Origin: Microcyclospora pomicola
Taxonomy: Eukaryota; Ascomycota; Dothideomycetes; Capnodiales
Direction of reading: 5' to 3'
Assembly (NCBI GenBank): GCA_002786065.1
Contig: NHNY01000030.1
Coordinates: forward strand, 264,297-328,296
Length of the DNA: 64,000 bases
The notes beneath the pieces are model-generated. The model was not told where the DNA came from. It did not search any database and worked only from the letters and a program-made list of their open reading frames with translations. Numbering within the stretch: position 1 is the stretch's first letter; each line of letters opens with the position of its first letter. Shown in pieces: positions 43,936 to 54,497 of the stretch. The translations under genes were made by a program, and so were the position numbers.

Positions 43936-46196
43936 TCAAGCGCTGGATCCAGAAGACTGGCTGCCTCGAGATTCTGGCTGACGACCACAACACCGCGACT
44001 GTTCTGTAGCCGGGATCAGAGCAGCATTCCCTGTCTAGGCAAGCTGTATACCCTGGCTTCACATACTGTTCGATCGTGGAAAGGCATTCCAACTCGCACG
44101 CATGAGCATCAGCGGCATCCGGCCTGCATCACACGGCCGCAGGTCCGATGCTCCCGCGAAAGCGGTCCATTGAACATTCCCGTGTAGCGGGCCAATTATG
44201 CATGGGTGTAGTGCCTTGTGGGAAGCGGCCGATAGAGGAAGGCACGCGGCACACGCGAGCCTGCACGCCACTCACATCCTGAGGGTCATTGAAGGATCTC
44301 TGCATCCGATCATTCCGGATGATTGAAGACGTACACGCGAGCTAGGAATGTACATAATGGATGATGTGAGAAGATGAGGAAATGACGAACGGGGGGAGCA
44401 TGATCGGCAAGCCGAGCAGTGGCTTGTGTAAAGAGTACATGGGATGCTATACTACATGGGTGTGTAAAGTAGTACAGCCGTCCGAAAAGATTTCGCTGCG
44501 TACAGCTGCATTGGCAGGGGAGGTATGAGATCTCCGATCACCGCATCATCCTCCCGCCATGACTGATGTGTCGAAATCCACATCGTACGGCATAGTAGGC
44601 CAAGTTCATATATGTCTTTGCGATGTATGCAAGGAGCGCCCGCCATAGCTTGCATGAAGACCTCTCGACCCTACGGTATCTCTGGAGACGAGGATCAGGT
44701 ACGACTTGTCTAGGGTCTGGTAACACTTTGCATCGACAGAGGACTTCGGAACAAAACCCGATGTACAGCTCAGGTCGACAACGATGTCGGAAGCTGATCT
44801 TGCTGGGCGGGAATCACCTCATCTGAGACTTCACTTCTCACGTCATTCTTGAGCAATAAGGTAATGTGGGGAAGGTGCAGGCTAGTGGGCACATCCCAGC
44901 TGCGAACATCGTTTCTGCCGCTCACGTCCAACAATGCGCCCTTTGCATGTCATGCACCAGCACGACATCGTCATTCGGTACCTTGCTGGGGTCCAGCACC
45001 ATGGGCCATGCAGCAAAATGCCCGATCACCAACACCCGGCCGGTCGTCCTGCACCGTCCACGCCCAGTCTCGCCGTCGAGCAGAAACTTCTGGACGGCTC
45101 TTCAATTAAAAACGAGCCATTATGTAACGATTTCCACCTCCCAAGTCCCTCCACCATCATTTCTGCTGCTTTTCTGCCCTTTTGCTGTACATGGCGCTCC
45201 TCAGGTCCGACTTGATCTGCTCGGATCGCACAACGAGTCTTGTTACTCGTTGTCCACGGCCCAGACCTGCCTCGCTTATCATGGTCGGACTTTTGGCCGC
45301 ACCCTGCGTCGTGAACTGTCGTTATCTGCCCCTCCCTCATCCTGGCGCTCGACCTCCTCATGACTCGTCGGTCGGCGATGATCCTCTCGTAATAACGAGG
45401 CCAGCGGCTGCGCCAGCTGCGCCAACGACTGAACTGCGGTACCGGCAGCTCAGAGCGCCAGACAAGTATCACGACTTCATTCTTTTCGCCTGTGACTTGA
45501 CCTGAACCGCCGTTCTTCCTCCGTCATTCTGCTGGTGGTCTCGTCCATACGCCCATTCTTCTTCACCTCTGATCCATCATACTACCTACCTCTACACCGC
45601 CTTTCCCTCCCTTCGGCCCCCTCAACCTCGCAGTACTCAACATCCGCTCAAGTCAGCTGGACGAGGTTTGCCTCCCCCCACTAGCTTCTCGCGGTACCGT
45701 CCTAGCACCGAACGTGCTCTTTGTCACTTGTGTGACCACTGGGAAATTTTCCCTCTCGTCCCAGCACGACATTCATCCTCGCCACTGGACCTCGACATTG
45801 GAGAGACGCTGCGATACAAGGCTGCGCTGGTCCGAACATCGCATGCTCAGACCGCACTAGGAAGGGCGACACTACCTCTCGACCAATACTCGAGTCACGC
45901 CCCGCCGACTGCCGACGTCCTACAGCAAGAACCTCAGTCGACCTTGCGAACCCTTGTTCTTCGGCATCCCGAGCGGCGCGGACCTTTCTCGCTTCCATCG
46001 AGACCCGACAGCCATCTTCAACGCCACGTCCTCGACCTATACGCGGATTGAATCTCGACATCCACGCTCGACTGTTTCGAAACGGCGCGTTTGGCTCTTC
46101 TAACTCTTCGACCCTATCACACCTCTCAAACGAGCTACGTACGATAAGCGGAACACTCCTGTGCATCGCATCGTACTGGCCTCTCCGGCAGTTGTG
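43936..46196. other. Long intergenic/leader region upstream of nmrA
   Basis: About 2.3 kb carry no supported gene. From about 45500 to 45700 the strand is strongly pyrimidine-rich, suggesting a long 5' leader for the nmrA gene. Open frames on both strands (45668-46051 plus; 45702-46166 minus) have no motifs. Short introns in the leader are possible but cannot be decided by eye. Confidence 0.45.
45275..46148. promoter_or_regulatory. GATA-factor-type sites upstream of nmrA
   Basis: Three HGATAR-type words lie upstream of the NmrA start: CTTATC at 45275-45280, TTATCT at 45322-45327 (both minus-strand GATA), and GATAAG at 46143-46148, 49 nt before the ATG. AreA/Nit2 factors bind such sites and NmrA inhibits AreA. 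The word is short and common, so feedback control is only a suggestion. Confidence 0.3.
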
Positions 46197-47407
46197 ATGT
46201 CGGGGAAGACTGTAGTCACCATCAACTCAACCGGACGACAAGCGGCTTCCTTCATTCGCACTGCTTCTGCAGTAGGCTGGCACGTCCGCGCTCAAATCCG
46301 GACCCAGGATGGCGTTGTCGCAGAGGAGCTCGCCACACTGCCCAATGTCGAGCTCATAGAAGGCGACCTCGCCGATTCTGCGTCTCGAGGTCGGCTGATC
46401 GCGAAACTCTTCGCTGGAGCCAAGATCGCCTTCATCAATACCGTGCACTGGGCGGACGAAGTGGCCATTGGAAAAGCATGTGCGGACGCTGCGAAGAAGG
46501 CTGGGGTCACTCACTTCATTTACAGCTCCATGCCAGACCACTCGATGTTCAACGAGAGTTGGAAAGCACTGCCCTTCTGGGGTCAGAAGTTTGCGATTGA
46601 GAACTACGTGCGGCAGATCGACATCCCGGCCACATTTGTCTACACGGGGATCTACAACAACAACTTCACTTCGATGCCATACCCGCTGTTTCAAATGGAG
46701 CTGCAAGACGATGGCAGCTTTGTATGGCAAGCGCCGTTTTACCCAAATGACCCTCTACCGTGGTTGGATGCCGAGCACGATGTCGGGCCTGCTCTTCTTC
46801 AGATCTTCAAGATGGGTGCAAAACACTGGAAGGGTCAAAGGTATGCAATCTGAATCTCAATTTGGAGGTCTCCAAGCTGACATATCGCAGAGTCACATTG
46901 GCTTTTGAGAAGCTGACACCTTTACAATGCTGCGCACGATTTGCGCGTGGCGTGGGGCGTCCGGTCCGCTATGTACATGGCCCCATCAAGATTGCCGTCT
47001 CGATCCCATCTGGCTATCGCGAGCAACTCGAGATCCTGCAGGAGACGTTGGGAGACAAGCGCGCACCGTATTTCGGTCCCGAGCTTGAATATCCGCGCGA
47101 GGCTCGAGGTATCTGGGAGGGCCACCGTGGCATCGAGGAGTATGCGCGTGAGATCTTCCCGCTGGAAGAGTACGCCAACGGGTTGCGCTGGATGGAGGAG
47201 GCTGGGAACGCAGGGGACGACTCAGAGATGGGCGGCGATGGCCTAGGAGATGACGAGCCTTCGATCGGCGGCCGCATGATTGGGAGTCGACCCATCACGC
47301 CCTCGATGAGCTGTCAGCGTATGAGCGAGCTACAGATCTCAGGTCAATACACGCCACAATCGCATCCTGAGGGCGTAAGCGGGCATTTCTTCGTCGGCAG
47401 CATCTGA
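46197..47407 (+). CDS. nmrA: NmrA nitrogen metabolite repression regulator
   Basis: Two exons, 46197-46840 and 46891-47407, give 386 residues. NmrA is an NAD(P)-sensing Rossmann protein that binds the GATA factor AreA/Nit2 and blocks it when ammonium or glutamine is present. Landmarks: VVTINSTGRQAASFIRTASA (dinucleotide loop), HFIYSSMPDHSMFNESW, FAIENYVRQIDIPATFVYTG, IYNNNFTSMPYPLFQMEL, PWLDAEHDVGPALLQIF, then RVTLAFEKLTPLQCCARFAR and KIAVSIPSGYREQLE. These follow the Aspergillus NmrA order closely, unlike generic NmrA-like proteins. The 50-nt intron (GTATGC...TCGCAG, CTGACAT) splits an Arg codon. The C-terminus extends ~60 residues past the fold (acidic, then Gly/Ser/Pro-rich: GGRMIGSRPITPS). 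Confidence 0.93.
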
Positions 47408-48029
47408 TTGCTGTGTGACACCAACAACTCATTCACCAACCTGTCTCGCATATACATACCCGGACGCTGAGCTGGGCATATGTGCTGGAACATGAACCAC
47501 CACCCGAGCAGATTTACGACAGAAACGAAGAACGGCCGAAAAGCATGCGGGAGCAGCATCTCTAATAATCTCATGAGCAATCGGAAAAAGTTGGGCGGCA
47601 TTCTTCTCTCATATAAAACATATCTTTCCGGTATATCATCTACCCAATATTCAAAGTCTTACCTTTCTGCCTCCCTTCCGTTCACGTTCTTTTCTTGTTT
47701 TTGCCGGTCATCACTGTCCTGAGCTGCAAGCTCTTCTATAACGAGATGAGGTAGATTTTTAAGCCTGCTGTCTTAATGATCTCACTTGCCTAACGTTCTA
47801 CTTATAAAGCCACAACAGAAGCGGACTTTCTCGAGGCAACCAGTGAGACGAGCTAAGTCACCGGTGCATGGTGCTGTGTCTAGATTTGACCCAACATGAA
47901 ACTGCGTTGCAGGCTCACTGGAGCATCGAGCTTTGGTGAATCATAAAGGCAGAAGCTTTTCTTCAGTGCTATGGTATTACTACATCATTACGCATCTGAG
48001 GTCTCGTGTTGGCACCGCCCAACCATGCC
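47408..48029. other. Intergenic, convergent 3' regions
   Basis: The gap lies between nmrA and the NAP-family gene. It is somewhat AT-rich and holds no open frame of note. I see no RNA gene. Confidence 0.5.
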
Positions 48030-49108
48030 TCACCTCTTGGACTTCTTGCTCGGCGGCTGGCCATCCAATGATTCCCGGCTCTTCTTGCTCGAGGCACCAA
48101 TCAAGCTTCGGATATCCACCGGCTCGCCCTCGACATCATCATCGTCCATATCGTCGTCCTCGAACTCCGCGTCGGAGATGTCCTCGTCATCCATCTCTTG
48201 CGCCGAAGTGAAGTACTTGATCGCGTTCGGCCAGACGTCCTCGGCCAGTGTGATGGCGACATCGTCTCCGTTCTCATGCACTTCGACCTCCTGGTCGTCC
48301 GCGCGCTCATCATCCTCCTCCTCCTCCAAGATTTCAGGCTGTTTGCTGCCGTTCGCAGACTTGCGCGTCTCATGCGCGGCGTTCGCCTTCTCGCTCTCCT
48401 CGGCGCTGACGTAGCGGCGACTGCTGACCCAGGCAAACCACGTGAAGAAAGAAGTGTTCATCGCGTTCTTCGACTCCACCTCCTTCTTCAGCGTCTCGTA
48501 TGCCGGCACAGCCCGGCTGGTCATGTCTCCCACCGCTTTGCGCGCCTCCCACAGCCCAACCGCCTTGTCCGTCAGCCCTTCGCTGGCATCTTTCCCTTTC
48601 TTCCAGTGGATCTTGACAGGCTCCGACACGATGCCGGTCCAATCATCGCTGGCTCGACGGTACCAGAAGGTCTTTTCCAACACCGTATCTTCGAAGTCGT
48701 CGTTCTCTCGGAATGTAAATTTGAAGTGAAGGGTGCGAGGGTGGCCGCCGGTGGGATTGCTGTCAAGGTCGGGACGTGTGACCTCGACGTTCAGCAGGCT
48801 CTCGGCGAAGATGCGCGAATCGTTGGTTTGGATGTACTGGTCGATCTCGAGAGGCGCTTGCTCGAACACGAGTGGCCAGAAGTTCTCGATCTTGGAGATG
48901 ACTTCGGCCCGCTTCGTGTATGCTGCTTTGCTGAGTTGGTATTGCTGGCGCACTATCATTCGTAGGGTCAGCTCCAGTCGGTGACAGGTCTCGCTTCTTC
49001 GCGCGGACGGCGGGAACGCATACAGATCTGAAGGTCAATGTCTTCGAACTCTTCCTCGATCTTGGCCAGATCTTCGTAATATACGGGAATCTCTTCGATG
49101 TCTGACAT
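48030..49108 (-). CDS. NAP/SET-family histone chaperone (Vps75-like)
   Basis: Two exons, 49108-49024 and 48952-48030, give 335 residues. NAP/SET proteins chaperone histones; the Vps75 branch works with the acetyltransferase Rtt109. Exon 1 encodes MSDIEEIPVYYEDLAKIEEE. The 71-nt intron (GTATGC, CTGACCC, GATAG) completes a Leu codon, giving DIDLQILRQQYQLSKAAYTK. The NAP fold continues with EVISKIENFWPLVFEQAPLE, YIQTNDSRIFAESLLNVEV, TLHFKFTFRENDDFEDTVLE and TSFFTWFAWVSSRR. The C-terminus has acidic tracts (EEEEDDERADD; DAEFEDDDMDDDD), then a basic tail ending PPSKKSKR, a likely nuclear signal. Assignment to SET/Vps75 rather than Nap1 rests on length and on FFTWFAW. Confidence 0.87.
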
Positions 49109-49701
49109 TGTTGCGCTGAGTGCTATGAAATAACAGACTAGAGTGTATACAATCAAAAGTAGCAAAGAAAATGATCAATGGCAGATTTCCGATGAACCTC
49201 AATCACAGCTTCATAAATATTTTTGGGAGCTTCGCATGCAGGGTCTCCACTATTACATCATGTCTGAATGCCTCAGGTATCAATATATCACGGTCTATGC
49301 GAAGAGCTATGCGGATTGATATGGGTGTATCCTACATGCAGCATTATCAAAACCTCACGCGAGACTCACGCGAGACTCACGTCGAACTCATGGCCAGCTC
49401 TGCAACATGACCCGCAGGGGTTGTAGAAGGTGGATAAGCTCGGTCCCTGGTCAAGTAGTAATGAAGCGTAGCGTACATTCCAGCCGTAATAGCAACGCAA
49501 CCAACGTGAACCACGAGCCAAATATGTTGTTTCGCACCGGCAAACGCGAGCTGGCTGATACTTGCGCAGTGTAGGTCCATGTAAGGGGCATCACGATCCC
49601 TTCGTAGTCTGGGCGCTCCAAGAATGCGACACAGGTAAAGCTTGTGGGAATCCCTTGAGCATGCATGTGACCCAAGACATTGGCCTCGCAACCCGCTCAA
49701 T
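49109..49701. other. Intergenic, 5' region of the histone chaperone gene
   Basis: This gap lies upstream of the NAP-family gene and downstream of the PSI-domain gene, both minus. It contains the 11-bp tandem repeat at 49355-49387. No other feature is seen. Confidence 0.5.
49355..49387. repeat. 11-bp tandem repeat, three units
   Basis: TCACGCGAGAC occurs twice in a row (49355-49365, 49366-49376), followed by the diverged unit TCACGTCGAAC (49377-49387). It lies ~250 bp upstream of the histone chaperone start. Repeated CACGCGAG words could be a factor-binding cluster, but no factor is named from this alone. Confidence 0.7.
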
Positions 49702-50199
49702 CTAGTCCAACAATCGTGAGCGTTCGGTGATTTGTTCCTGCTCGCTGAGATCTTGCTGCCATCCTAGTCGGCGAAAGAAGTTCGCCACGCCGGTCCTCCA
49801 AGTGCCTCGCCTGCGCCATTCGTGCTCATTCCTGGTCGCGCCATCTCGGAAGTCGACCTCCCATCCCTGCCACAGTCCCGTGCCGTAATGTTGGTTGAGA
49901 TACTTGATGACGATACCCAGTCCGTAGAGGAGGATCAGGCCGGCGATCGTAGCGAAGACGGTGACGATGATGCTCAGTAAAGTCGTGGTGGAGCATCCAC
50001 ATCCCAGAGTACCTGTGCGAAGCTCATATCGCTCGCCAGCTTGGGGGCATATGTTTTCTTTCAGGAATGGATCCAGTAGACTGTCGGCCGGTACGCATAT
50101 CGAACTGGAAGAACACCAGCCACACCCACTCGAGCTTCGTACGCATGATCCGCAGTCCGGGTGTCTCCAACACGCCGCGAGGCGATCGCCTGAATCCAT
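49702..50199 (-). CDS. PSI-domain single-pass membrane protein
   Basis: Single exon, 165 residues. The N-terminus carries a plexin/semaphorin/integrin (PSI)-like Cys cluster: CWRHPDCGSCVRSSSGCGWC, then SSSSICVPADSLLDPF, ENICPQAGERYEL and GTLGCGCST. One transmembrane helix follows at ~residues 95-118 (LLSIIVTVFATIAGLILLYG). The cytosolic tail is Arg/Trp-rich (NEHEWRRRGTWRTGVANFFR) and ends TERSRLLD, which may act as a dileucine-type sorting signal. There is no cleavable signal peptide, so the helix probably also targets it. Fungal PSI-domain proteins of this layout are of unknown function. Confidence 0.82.
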   Translation of the reverse strand: MDSGDRLAACWRHPDCGSCVRSSSGCGWCSSSSICVPADSLLDPFLKENICPQAGERYELRTGTLGCGCSTTTLLSIIVTVFATIAGLILLYGLGIVIKYLNQHYGTGLWQGWEVDFRDGATRNEHEWRRRGTWRTGVANFFRRLGWQQDLSEQEQITERSRLLD

Positions 50200-51196
50200 G
50201 TCGGAGGAGCGTCTGGTGTTCAGTAATTGTTTATGTGCAATGCTTCAGATGAGTCTCATACATTTGCATCCAAAACAATGCCGACTTCCAGTGTTGTCGA
50301 TGAGACAAGAAGTGGGACGTGATTGAGTCGCTTGTGGTGGAGTACAGTTAGGTAGAGTAGCGGCTCAAGTTGTCATCCTCCATTCACAGTCAACATCCTC
50401 AGTCAGGTGAAGTCCAGACCACACATGCATCTTGCATCTGGTCAGCATAGCGCTGGCAGCATCGAACGACACATCATGCGAGGCATATACCAGGTATCAT
50501 TACATCAAGCGTTTTCATTATTAACAGTAGACTCATCAAAGGCTTCAACGTTGGAGGTATCTATATGGCCTGCGGTCCTCGCCTTTCACAGCCTACTTTA
50601 CTGCATACACATGGTCTAGCTGGCTTCTCCTGGCGATGTTGGGTCGTAAGTTACCTTAGTATATAGTCTCACTACCTTGCGTCTGGGTGTATGGACACAT
50701 GGAGAGCATCTCTTACTGCTCTGGTCTCGCCGAATCGCAGCCTGGCGCGAGGTGTGTTTTTGCAAGCCGTGGAAACGAGACACGGAGGCGAGGTCACTCA
50801 TGCTGAATGTGCAGTTCCTTCGTGACGATTATAAGGACCTTGACTTGCAATGCCCGGATCACGATCTGCCTGCCGGCGTCCATCAGTGCGAACCTGTCTG
50901 ATTCCGTTTGCTCAGAGTACGACCGTGTGCGGTATTTCGTGAGGCACAACACCCTTGACGTGATCTCGCACATGATCATCGCAGGCACTGGATAACTTAT
51001 TACAGTGTGTTGTCACCACCACGCAATGTTCACATTCACCGTCCACCGACCCTTCACCCCACGTTTGTAACAAGGTATTTGCAGCCGGCCTGCCACCCAG
51101 ATCTGAATGCGAGTTGCTCATCCTTACATGCAAGCCTAAAGAATGCGTATGGATCTGACTGTGTGATCACCACCACCACCGCCACATTCGACAAAC
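50200..51196. other. Intergenic, divergent region
   Basis: The gap lies between the PSI-domain gene (minus) and the small hypothetical ORF (plus). A short CAC run (51168-51180) precedes the ORF. Nothing else is recognised. Confidence 0.45.
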
Positions 51197-51664
51197 ATGC
51201 CTTCGTCCTCCACATGCTCCACGGAATTCGAGCGCAAGATACTACGCTTCTACACCATGGCATGGTGCTACCTTCGGTTCGATGATCAAGGAAATGAAGG
51301 AGATCTGGACTTTCACCTTGCTGGACAGTTCGCCGACATCATCGACCTTGATTGCGAAGAACTCTTACGACGCAGCTTGTTCCCATACGACACCAATTCT
51401 CGACCTGCTCTCCGGAGTTTTGGGCTTTTTGAGCATCGTACAGACAACGAACGCTTCTGGGATCATGCAATGGCCGAGGCGGCGAAACCGCGTAGAGGTT
51501 GCGAGCGACTGTGGATAGCCAGCGATTGCGTGCTGGATGCCAGCACCGAGATGGCGAGGACCGGCCGCCACGCAGATGCAGAGAAGTTGGAAAACTTCAG
51601 CCGAAACTGGAAGTCATTGGGGGATAAGGCGTTGACGGAAAGCCAGAGCGCCATGGAGGAATAA
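51197..51664 (+). CDS. Hypothetical protein, uncertain
   Basis: An intron-free open frame of 155 codons starts at an ATG in good context (ACAAACATG). The product is acidic, with scattered aromatic residues and predicted helices (RFWDHAMAEAAKPRRGCERL; ADAEKLENFSRNWKSLGDKA). I recognise no family. The composition (balanced, no long low-complexity runs, Arg/Glu/Ala-rich) looks more like a real protein than the other open frames in this 2.4-kb gap. It may be a lineage-specific gene or chance. Confidence 0.4.
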   Translation: MPSSSTCSTEFERKILRFYTMAWCYLRFDDQGNEGDLDFHLAGQFADIIDLDCEELLRRSLFPYDTNSRPALRSFGLFEHRTDNERFWDHAMAEAAKPRRGCERLWIASDCVLDASTEMARTGRHADAEKLENFSRNWKSLGDKALTESQSAMEE

Positions 51665-52640
51665 AAAATATCAAAGTTGATGCCATACAAACAGCAAGAG
51701 ATGTCCCTGCGCACATGAGATATGTGGTCGATATGGCCGTCTACCTGCGGACCTCCTCGACTGGGTCTTGTACTGTATGGTCACTTACTTCAGGATCTCG
51801 AGTGCGGATCGGGGCGACAGCGTGGCCAGGCACTGACCGAATCACAATGCAATCTTTTCTACACGGGTCCTATGACCGAAAATATCCGTCTCTGCATCTT
51901 ATGTTTTGGCAGAGGGGTCCACTTCAGCATAGAATGTTTATATTCGACAGCCACCGGGCTCTTGCAACAATATTGATGTGCTGTCTCTTGCTTCCAACCC
52001 ACACCTGCGTCTCTTGTTCGTATTGCACCAGGTACATCTTGCAATGACTGTTGGGAACCTCTGACACCGCCCACGCAACGGAACAAAGTTCTGCGCGGCC
52101 AGTTCTTATGGTTCTCTCCCGAAAAGGTCCCTCTTCGCTTCCCCGAATCGCAAGTTCAACAATGGATAAATGCACAAGACCGCCAGAACAGTGGAACACT
52201 GCCGTGGACGGAAGGCTGCTGACATGTACTGTCTAAAGGGGGGCGTGAAGAAGGGAGGAGAGGAGGGAGGGAAAGAAGATTTCGAAGTGATCGGAAAGAC
52301 GTGCAAGTTGAGCTTGGGCCTTCATGTTCAGGCTCGAAATACGTCACGTGAGGCTTGCAAAACTGCATGTTCATAGAGGTGGTCTTCATTGCATGGTCTG
52401 CACGAAGTCGTCTACCTTGTCTTATGGTGTTGCAATCCTTGTATCCATCAATAAGGTAATGCATGCATATTGAATACTACATTGATGTCGAAACAATCAT
52501 TGCGTGATGAAGATATAGACACCGTAAAGCTTGACAGTTGGCCAATGCGAGCCACAAGTATTTATGGGTTTGCTTTCCTTGAACAATCGCTGAAGCTTTC
52601 ATCTATTGACGACCACGATGTCACCCTGGCGCTTGCTATC
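51665..52640. other. Intergenic, convergent region
   Basis: The gap lies downstream of the membrane reductase-like gene. GTCACGTG occurs at 52343-52350, and a purine-rich stretch (GGAGGGAGGGAAAG) around 52256-52276. No open frame above 110 codons has motifs. Confidence 0.45.
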
Positions 52641-54497
52641 TCAAGAGTCAAACACAGGTCCATAAACGAGCAGACCCCGAACCTGGATCTCATCCATGAC
52701 CAAAGTGGTCACTACGGGATTGCTGACGATGAAGACCGCCTCCGCCCTCACTTGCTGAGCCACCGACCAAGTTAGACCGACAATGTCGGGACGTCCAGTC
52801 TTTTTAGTGTCGATGATGACAGCCCGCGGATCTGCTCTGAGGATGGAACGAATGATCTCCTGTCCAAAGGTCGTCTCGGGCGAGGGGGCAGACCAAACGA
52901 TGCGGACAGGGTGATTGGGTCTGGGTTGGAAATATGACATGCATGGCCCGATGCCCGACCCAGTCGCAACGATGACGACTGGACGAAACAAACTGATCAG
53001 GCGTAAAACGCCAGTGGTCTTTGCACCACGCGTCCAGACATGCTTGGGAGGGTCGTTGATGAGCTTCTTGGTAAAGTCGCCAGCGTTCGACACGATGACC
53101 GAGAATCCAGACGGCGTGTTTTCAGCATTCGCAATGGTGGCAAACCCATGGTTCTCGGTCAAAGGATGTGTTGCAATTCGAGTGCCAACGCAAAGAGCCG
53201 GTGTCCTGCTACCAAACCACAGACGTGTAGCATGGTCGGAGAGCCTCTCGACGTAGGGTCTATGTCGGCGGAGGTGGAACCAAGGATACAGCAGGCAGTA
53301 GCTGATGATCAGGAGGCACCAGAAGCTCGGTGTCCGCAAAAGAACCCAGCTTAGAGGAACAGGCAGTCTGCGTGAGAGCATTACCGCCGTGAAGATATCT
53401 AGTGCCCAGAAAAGGCCAACAGCAGTCCAGCCCCCAAAACGGTGTGACAGCTCCCAGAGGTCATGATATCTCTGTCGGAAACTGGGCATTGCGAAGCACA
53501 GTATAAGCAAGAAATCGAACATCAAGGCTGCGGTCACGTAGCTGATGACATTCTGCTGTGACAGCGTGCCTTCGAACTGGAGATTGAGCAGGACCACATA
53601 ATATGCGAACCAGATCACACCGCTGACCGCAGTACCGATATGAACGCCACCGTTGTTGATGGAGACTCGGGTCGCCAAAGAACGCAAGCGAAGTGGCGCT
53701 GTAGGTGGTAGCCAGCTCGCCACACGGAACACGGTGTTGATACAATGCTCGTGCCGTGCCAAGATTGCTACAGTCAAGTTGACCGTGGTCGCAGTCCCTG
53801 CAACAGCATATGAGACATGACCAGTGACAAGCACTGCAATGAACGAAGCAAAATTCAGAGTGAGCGTGAGGATGACCATAGCCTTGTAAAAGCCGAACCG
53901 AATGAGACCGGAACGCCAACGTCCGTAGGCGACTGACCGTGCCAATGCGAAGGGAGCTTCCCGATACTCAGCAACCCCTGCCGCTTCGAGGTCGAGAGCA
54001 CTGAAACGTTCACTGCGTCTACCGCTTGCACGCTTTGAAGGTGGCGGGAGAGGATGCGTGGCCAACAAACGTCGTAAGCTGGAGTCGGTAGCAACGAGAC
54101 TCTCGTGGTGATGCAACCAGTCGCCGGATCCTGGAGCCGTGGCATGAAACTGGTCATCAACTTGCTTGGCGTAGCGCTCATTTTGATGCTGGCAGCCTTC
54201 GACAGTCCGTACGAGCGTTCGCCGATCTGATCTTTCCGTCGCTAACAGCAATGGTTCCGGTACGCGCACGTTCGAATCATGGCGGAGGGATGCGGGGCCG
54301 AGTGCAGAGAGGGGCCCTCTTCCAGTGTCATTCTCCGAGCAAGCAGTATCTGATACGGAGGGAGCGCACGAAGCCGCAGCGTGTTCGCCATGTGGACTCG
54401 GGCTATTGAGTTGCTCGAAAGTCTTCGCAAGCTCTGAGATCTGCTTCTCCAGTTCTGAGTACCGAGATTGATACAGCGTAGGGCTGGGAGTCGGCAT
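52641..54497 (-). CDS. Six-TM membrane protein with ferredoxin-reductase-like C-terminal domain (TmpL-like)
   Basis: Single exon, 618 residues. Residues 1-~195 are soluble (coiled coil YSELEKQISELAKTFEQLN, then a Ser/Arg-rich linker). About six membrane helices follow at ~200-430: FYKAMVILTLTLNFASFIAV, TVNLTVAILARHEHC, GGVHIGTAVSGVIWFAYYVV, ISYVTAALMFDFLLILCFAM, VGLFWALDIFTAVML and FWCLLIISYCLLYPWFHL. Residues ~450-618 resemble an FAD/NAD(P)H-binding reductase domain: SGFSVIVSNAGDFTKKLI, RPVVIVATGSGIGPCMSYF (nucleotide-binding Gly motif) and AEAVFIVSNPVVTTLVMDEI. The layout matches the membrane and flavin parts of fungal TmpL, linked in Alternaria and Aspergillus fumigatus to redox balance. 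No AMP-binding domain is fused here; one is encoded divergently by the neighbour. Confidence 0.8.
   Translation of the reverse strand: MPTPSPTLYQSRYSELEKQISELAKTFEQLNSPSPHGEHAAASCAPSVSDTACSENDTGRGPLSALGPASLRHDSNVRVPEPLLLATERSDRRTLVRTVEGCQHQNERYAKQVDDQFHATAPGSGDWLHHHESLVATDSSLRRLLATHPLPPPSKRASGRRSERFSALDLEAAGVAEYREAPFALARSVAYGRWRSGLIRFGFYKAMVILTLTLNFASFIAVLVTGHVSYAVAGTATTVNLTVAILARHEHCINTVFRVASWLPPTAPLRLRSLATRVSINNGGVHIGTAVSGVIWFAYYVVLLNLQFEGTLSQQNVISYVTAALMFDFLLILCFAMPSFRQRYHDLWELSHRFGGWTAVGLFWALDIFTAVMLSRRLPVPLSWVLLRTPSFWCLLIISYCLLYPWFHLRRHRPYVERLSDHATRLWFGSRTPALCVGTRIATHPLTENHGFATIANAENTPSGFSVIVSNAGDFTKKLINDPPKHVWTRGAKTTGVLRLISLFRPVVIVATGSGIGPCMSYFQPRPNHPVRIVWSAPSPETTFGQEIIRSILRADPRAVIIDTKKTGRPDIVGLTWSVAQQVRAEAVFIVSNPVVTTLVMDEIQVRGLLVYGPVFDS

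Noticed and set aside
45668-46166. Overlapping open frames on both strands upstream of nmrA
   Set aside because: The region is biased in pyrimidines, which removes stops by chance; neither translation has motifs.
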